From the NCBI RefSeq assembly GCF_004011695.2, contig NC_082409.1:1488001-1552000 (forward strand): a stretch of DNA of 64,000 nt. The letters run 5' to 3'. Of this stretch, positions 60,010-64,000 are shown one piece after another. A program made the translations under genes and the position numbers. Numbering within the stretch: position 1 is the stretch's first letter; every line of letters starts with the position of its first letter. The DNA is from Ascochyta rabiei. Its lineage: Eukaryota > Ascomycota > Dothideomycetes > Pleosporales > Didymellaceae. The notes under the pieces are model-generated. The model ran no database searches, was not told the origin of the DNA, and saw only the letters and a list, made by a program, of their open reading frames with translations.

Positions 60010-60395
60010 GGTGTACTCAGGGACCCAGCAGACTGTCAGTTGTATGTCACTGCTGTCACAATAACGGCGGATACCTGGTCCGTGGGATCGTTTGAGTTAT
60101 ACCGCTGTTATCGATGAAGAGCACTTGAAAAATGCCCGAATCAAACCCAATACCCGGTGATGCCACAACATTCTGAGGATCTCGAGGTTCGACGTAGCAG
60201 GAACCGTGCACGTCACCCGGCTGCGACGCGATGGTACGTTATCGATTGGCGGAGACGCGGTCGTACCTGCACTTCATGATGTCACATCAGCGAATCAAGT
60301 CGCAATAGAATAAGCAGCGCGTCGTCATTTGCCAACGATCTCCTGCATAACTCATATACCACCGACCCCTCTATGGCTCTCGTCATACACCTTTA
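60010..60395. promoter_or_regulatory. Divergent promoter, peroxiredoxin / Rieske-AIF protein
   Basis: 386 bp between the two divergent ATGs. A CCAAT core (as ATTGG) occurs near 60244-60248. I saw no perfect Yap1-type TTASTAA element on either strand. Confidence 0.55.
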
Positions 60396-62405
60396 ATGCA
60401 GTCAATACGTCTTTTACGACCTCTTCGAACTTCCTTACAGCTCCAGCGCAAAGCACACTCAATTACACACAACATTCAAAGAACCGCATTTAGCACAACA
60501 ACCAGAGCCATGGCGCAAGAATTCAAGCTCAAAGACGTGCAGTCACTCCAATTGAAGAACGGAGAGAAGAAGGAAGTCGAGGTAGAGGGTGTGGAGGGCG
60601 GCAAGATCTTATTACTCAAGGTACAAGACAAGGTTCATGCTACCTCGTCCAACTGCACACATTACGGCGCACCGTTGGCTAAAGGTGTGCTGACGCCTGA
60701 GGGTCGATTGACGTGTCCATGGCATGGAGGTATGCGACGATACTTATCTGCTCGCATGTCAGATGCTGACCATGCGTAGCTTGCTTCAACGTTGCTACTG
60801 GTGACGTTGAAGATGCACCGGCATTGGACCCAATCTCAAAGTACGAAGTGTTCGAGCGAGACGGAGCTGTCTACGTCAAGACCGACGAGAAGACACTGAA
60901 AGCCAATGGAGGGTCTTTGAACCTCAAGTGCTCTTCAGTGGGCGACGAGAAGGTCCTCGTAATCGGAGGGTACGTACTTTTCCTTCTCGCACCAATCGAT
61001 GCTAACCTCTACAGTGGTTCCGGAACACTTGGTGCAGTCGAGGGCCTACGCGGCGGAGGCTTCAAGGGCAAGATCACAGTTATTTCCAAGGAAGGCTACC
61101 AACCAATCGACCGAACCAAGCTGTCCAAGGCCCTCCTCGCCGACCTGAGCAAGGCTGCCTGGAGATCGAAGGACTTCTATAAGGAAGCATCAATCGACTT
61201 TATCGAAGATGAGGCTAAGAGCGTCGACTTCTCTAGTAAGAAGGTCGAGACCAAGTCTGGCAAGACGTACGAGTACTCGAAGCTGGTGCTGGCTACCGGC
61301 GGTACACCTAGCTTCCTGCCTCTCGATGGTTTGAAGGGCGACTTGGGCAACACCTTCTTGTTGCGAACACTGCCAGATGCACAGAATATTCTGAAGGCTG
61401 TTGGTGATAACGGCAAGAAGGTTGTTGTTGTGGGCAGCTCTTTCATCGGCATGGAGGTTGGCAACTGTCTCGCCGGCATGAAGAACGACGTGACCATTGT
61501 TGGTATGGAGGTATGTACCAGTGTCTACAACACACCCAACATGGTCTAACGTGGCTTAGGAGGAACCCATGGAGAGAGTCATGGGGAAGAAGGTTGGCAA
61601 GATCTTCCGCGGCCTCCTTGAGAAGAATGGGGTCAAGTTCAAGATGGGTGCTAGTGTGGAGAAGGCAACACCGTCAAAGAGCGACTCGTCGAAGGTCGGA
61701 GCCGTACACTTGAAGGATGGCACCACTCTTGAAGCAGACCTTGTCATTGAGGGCGTAGGTGTCAAGCCTGCGACGGAATACCTCAAGGATAACTCGAGCG
61801 TGCGATTAGAGAAGGATGGCTCTCTCCGAACCAACGAGACCTTTGAGGTCCAGGGTCTCAAGGACGTCTTCGCCATTGGCGACATTGCGACGTACCCTTA
61901 CCATGGCCCCGGAGGCAACGGCACACCGGTTCGCATTGAGCACTGGAACGTTGCACAGAACGCGGGTCGCTCGGTGGCCAGGTCGATCAACGAGCCTGGG
62001 TCCAAGCCCAAGGCGTTCATACCTGTGTTCTGGTCAGCTCTCGGCTCGCAGCTGCGATACTGCGGTAACACGGCCAACGGCTACGACGATGTGGTGCTGC
62101 AAGGAGAGCCAGAGAAGCCGTCGTTTGTCGCATACTACACCAAAGGAGATGAGGTCGTTGCGGTAGCGTCGATGATGAAGGATCCCTACATGACACAGGT
62201 ATGTCATGCATTTGGCCTTGGGCAGCTGCATTGATTGTTCGATGCGAGGCGTCCCTTTGCTGAGTATTTGCTGCGTGCACGGGACCAAGCTAACGTATGA
62301 CAGAGCGCGGAGCTGATGCGGAGAGGGAAGATGCCAGGCAAGAGTGCTTTGCAGAGCGGCAAGGACATCTTGGACATTGGCCTTCCGAGCGAAATCAAGA
62401 TCTGA
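60396..62405 (+). CDS. Rieske-domain AIF-like NADH oxidoreductase (AIFM3 type), mitochondrial
   Basis: Flavoprotein with a fused 2Fe-2S Rieske domain. Five exons: 60396-60729, 60780-60969, 61015-61510, 61560-62198 and 62304-62405; introns of 50, 45, 49 and 105 nt; 586 residues. Residues 1-38 (MQSIRLLRPLRTSLQLQRKA) are Arg-rich, a mitochondrial presequence. The Rieske domain (about 43-135) keeps its ligands: CTH at 87-89 and CPWH at 107-110, the second completed by splicing (CPWHGACFNVATGD). The FAD fold starts VLVIGGGSGTLGAVEGLR, again spanning an intron. The NAD-binding motif is VVVVGSSFIGMEVGNCLAG. FAIGDIATYPY and the C-terminal dimerisation-like domain follow. The last exon ends SEIKI. By family the protein may link NADH oxidation to iron-sulfur or death signalling; this fungal form has no known substrate. 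Confidence 0.9.
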
Positions 62406-64000
62406 GAAGCGTACCGTGGAAAGTCGGCGGTGGAAGTGCCGGATGCGGCAGGAGGACGTACAAGCGGTCCAGGCGAGAGAAATTGACACATGAGCATGAA
62501 GCCGAAGTAGTAGCATTGTGTGACGTCGAGACGAAGTGGCCCTTTGCGTGATGACCACGCATCCCAGCGATATCAGACATGGCTAGGGTGCACAGAAGAC
62601 AGGGGCAAGCCCAAAGACTGGGCCCATGGAGTCGTCCAGCAGTGGCCGGAAGGCTAAGCGGGAGGGAGTGGGCCAGGTGACACACGGCAAGGGCGATCCA
62701 AGCGTCCATGGCAATTTCCGAGGAAGTAGGCAGGAAGTAGGCAAAGGAGCCAGTGTACAGATGTGCGTCATATCATGGCGCTCACGAGCACAACCAACGT
62801 GAAGGGAAGAAAGGGGAGTGTGGGAGTGTGGCAGTGTGGGCGATGGGCAAGCTACTAGTAGGTGCTACGGTACTGCAAAAGGCAAAAGTCATCACTAACG
62901 AGTGCGCTCTGCAGAGATGCGGTTTCCAGTCACGGTCGAGTCATGGTGCAGTCCGAGTCAGAGTGGTGATTGGATGACGAGGCGAGTTGGCGGGAGATAT
63001 GCAGGGCGCTTTCCTTGCAGCATCGGTGTCGCGGCTGAGACACGGTGACTGACGACGTTGTGACTTGCTGACCTGTGGCTGGCCGGCGCGCGGGTTGACG
63101 TGGTTTGCAGACAGGAAGCCGTTCCTTGCAGTGCTTGGAGGGCTTGCGGACGGTGCATGAGAGAGTGGGCTCAGGGGGCAGCAGAGGAGAGGAGGGGCCG
63201 GTGTTTTGGCTGGCTTGTCACGTCATGGATGCAGCAGAAGCAGAGGAGGGCAGCGTGTTCCCGGCAGGCAGAGAGGCGGTCGAGCAGCAGCTGGCGTGGG
63301 TTAGTGGTCGAACATGTCATGGTGGTGGTCGAGCATATCATGGTGGTGGTCGAGCATGTCATGGTGGTCGAGGTGGTGGTGGTCTTCGCAGCGTGCACGA
63401 GGTGCTGCATGAATGGCTAATTTGCGCACCGACAGGCTGTCGCTGTTTCACAGTGCATGCAACCCAGCCAGGATGCTAGCCTGCTGGCTTGCCAGTGAAC
63501 GGAGATGCAGCTGGTGTGGCCAGCAGGCGCGTCGAAGGTAGCGGTAGGGCGGCGGTGTCGATGCTCCCCTGCGCCCAAGGTCAGACCCGGCGGTGGAGAT
63601 GATGGTCGCGGAGGGCATGGCCGTGGCCAGGCTGGGACGAGCGGTTGTTTATGTACCACCAGCTGGGTACGTGCTCGTGCGGGCTACTGCTGGGCCGAGC
63701 GGTGGTTGATGCTCTCCTTTCTCTAAGATTGCCCAGCCGCGCCTGACGAGCGTCTCGCGCTGCATTCGCCCACTTCTCCCCACGCACGTCAGGAACACGA
63801 CGGGTCCATTGATAGCGGACTGTGTCGCCCTGTACCGTCTGGAGTTGCTTGCGCTGCCTGCGTTGCTTGCTTTACCTGCGGTACCTGCGTTGCCTGCACT
63901 GCGCTGCCCGAGCCCTCTGCGCCGCTGCGCCTTTGAAGAGCCGCGCCCGTCCTTGCACCTGCATGTGAAGCTGCGCTGTCAGCCAACCTCCACCGATCGA
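62406..64000. other. 1.6-kb stretch without a supported gene
   Basis: Open frames here are short (60-174 codons), overlap in both directions and show no family likeness. It holds a 21-bp tandem repeat at 63305-63368 and a (TTGCCTGCG)-like imperfect repeat at about 63850-63910. It may be the upstream region of a gene beyond the right edge. Confidence 0.5.
63305..63368. repeat. 21-bp tandem repeat, three copies
   Basis: Units of the type GTGGTCGARCATRTCATGGTG, three in a row with single-base changes, then a truncated fourth. Confidence 0.85.

Noticed and set aside
63305..63368. Short regular repeats considered as a CRISPR-like array
   Set aside because: Head-to-tail units without unique spacers, in a fungal genome; a plain tandem repeat.

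Overview
The window is nuclear DNA from a filamentous ascomycete (Pezizomycotina). A Dothideomycete is my best guess, but only an inference. The evidence is short GT...AG introns of about 42-123 nt, fungus-specific families (siderophore MFS transporter, CFEM/PTH11-type receptor remnant, tannase-type feruloyl esterase, ERG3, a Ync13-like MUN protein, a single-chain three-domain urease), GC-rich genes separated by AT-rich TA-dense stretches, and pseudogenes whose stop codons partly fit C-to-T decay such as repeat-induced point mutation. I annotate 22 intact protein genes and 3 pseudogenes. No rRNA, tRNA or CRISPR array was found.

Layout. 1-417: 5' part of a broken flavin monooxygenase gene. 1-8.9 kb: a PPxY-motif disordered protein, a spliced RRM-like protein, a small conserved basic protein, two large minisatellites and a long stretch without a supported gene. 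9-17.5 kb: an UNC93-like transporter, urease (five exons, two of them tiny) and a siderophore transporter with a perfect iron-GATA site upstream. 17.5-19.1 kb: AT-rich block with a fold-back element. 19.5-28.7 kb: a class III aminotransferase, then a degraded accessory region holding a CFEM-receptor pseudogene, an intact Gfo/Idh/MocA oxidoreductase and a divergently placed dead allantoate-permease-family transporter. 28.7-48.3 kb: dense housekeeping genes: SWR1, complex I NDUFB8-like subunit, Ync13/UNC13-like protein, an Ino4-like bHLH factor, Hpm1-type histidine methyltransferase, a coiled-coil membrane protein, mitochondrial threonyl-tRNA synthetase and ERG3. 49-55.4 kb: a secreted GH31 glucosidase, a glycine-zipper protein and a feruloyl esterase. 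55.5-56.1 kb: two related MITE-like elements. 57-62.4 kb: a single-pass membrane protein, then a PrxQ-type peroxiredoxin and a Rieske/AIF-type NADH oxidoreductase in divergent orientation. 62.4-64 kb: no supported gene.

How it fits together. This is ordinary fungal gene order, not one pathway cluster. Recurrent themes are iron (siderophore uptake; an iron-type GATA site also precedes the di-iron enzyme ERG3), mitochondrial redox (complex I subunit, Rieske/AIF protein, peroxiredoxin, mitochondrial ThrRS), nitrogen (urease, aminotransferase, dead allantoate-type transporter) and plant-polymer use (GH31, feruloyl esterase). I did not find a convincing wholly new system. The most interesting non-standard signals are the MITE pair in the faeB upstream region, the asymmetric perfect fold-back at 18.6-18.8 kb, the two iron-type GATA sites, and large minisatellites of period 6 or 9 that keep several reading frames open. 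All exon joins were made by hand from splice signals, frame and family similarity and have not been tested against RNA.
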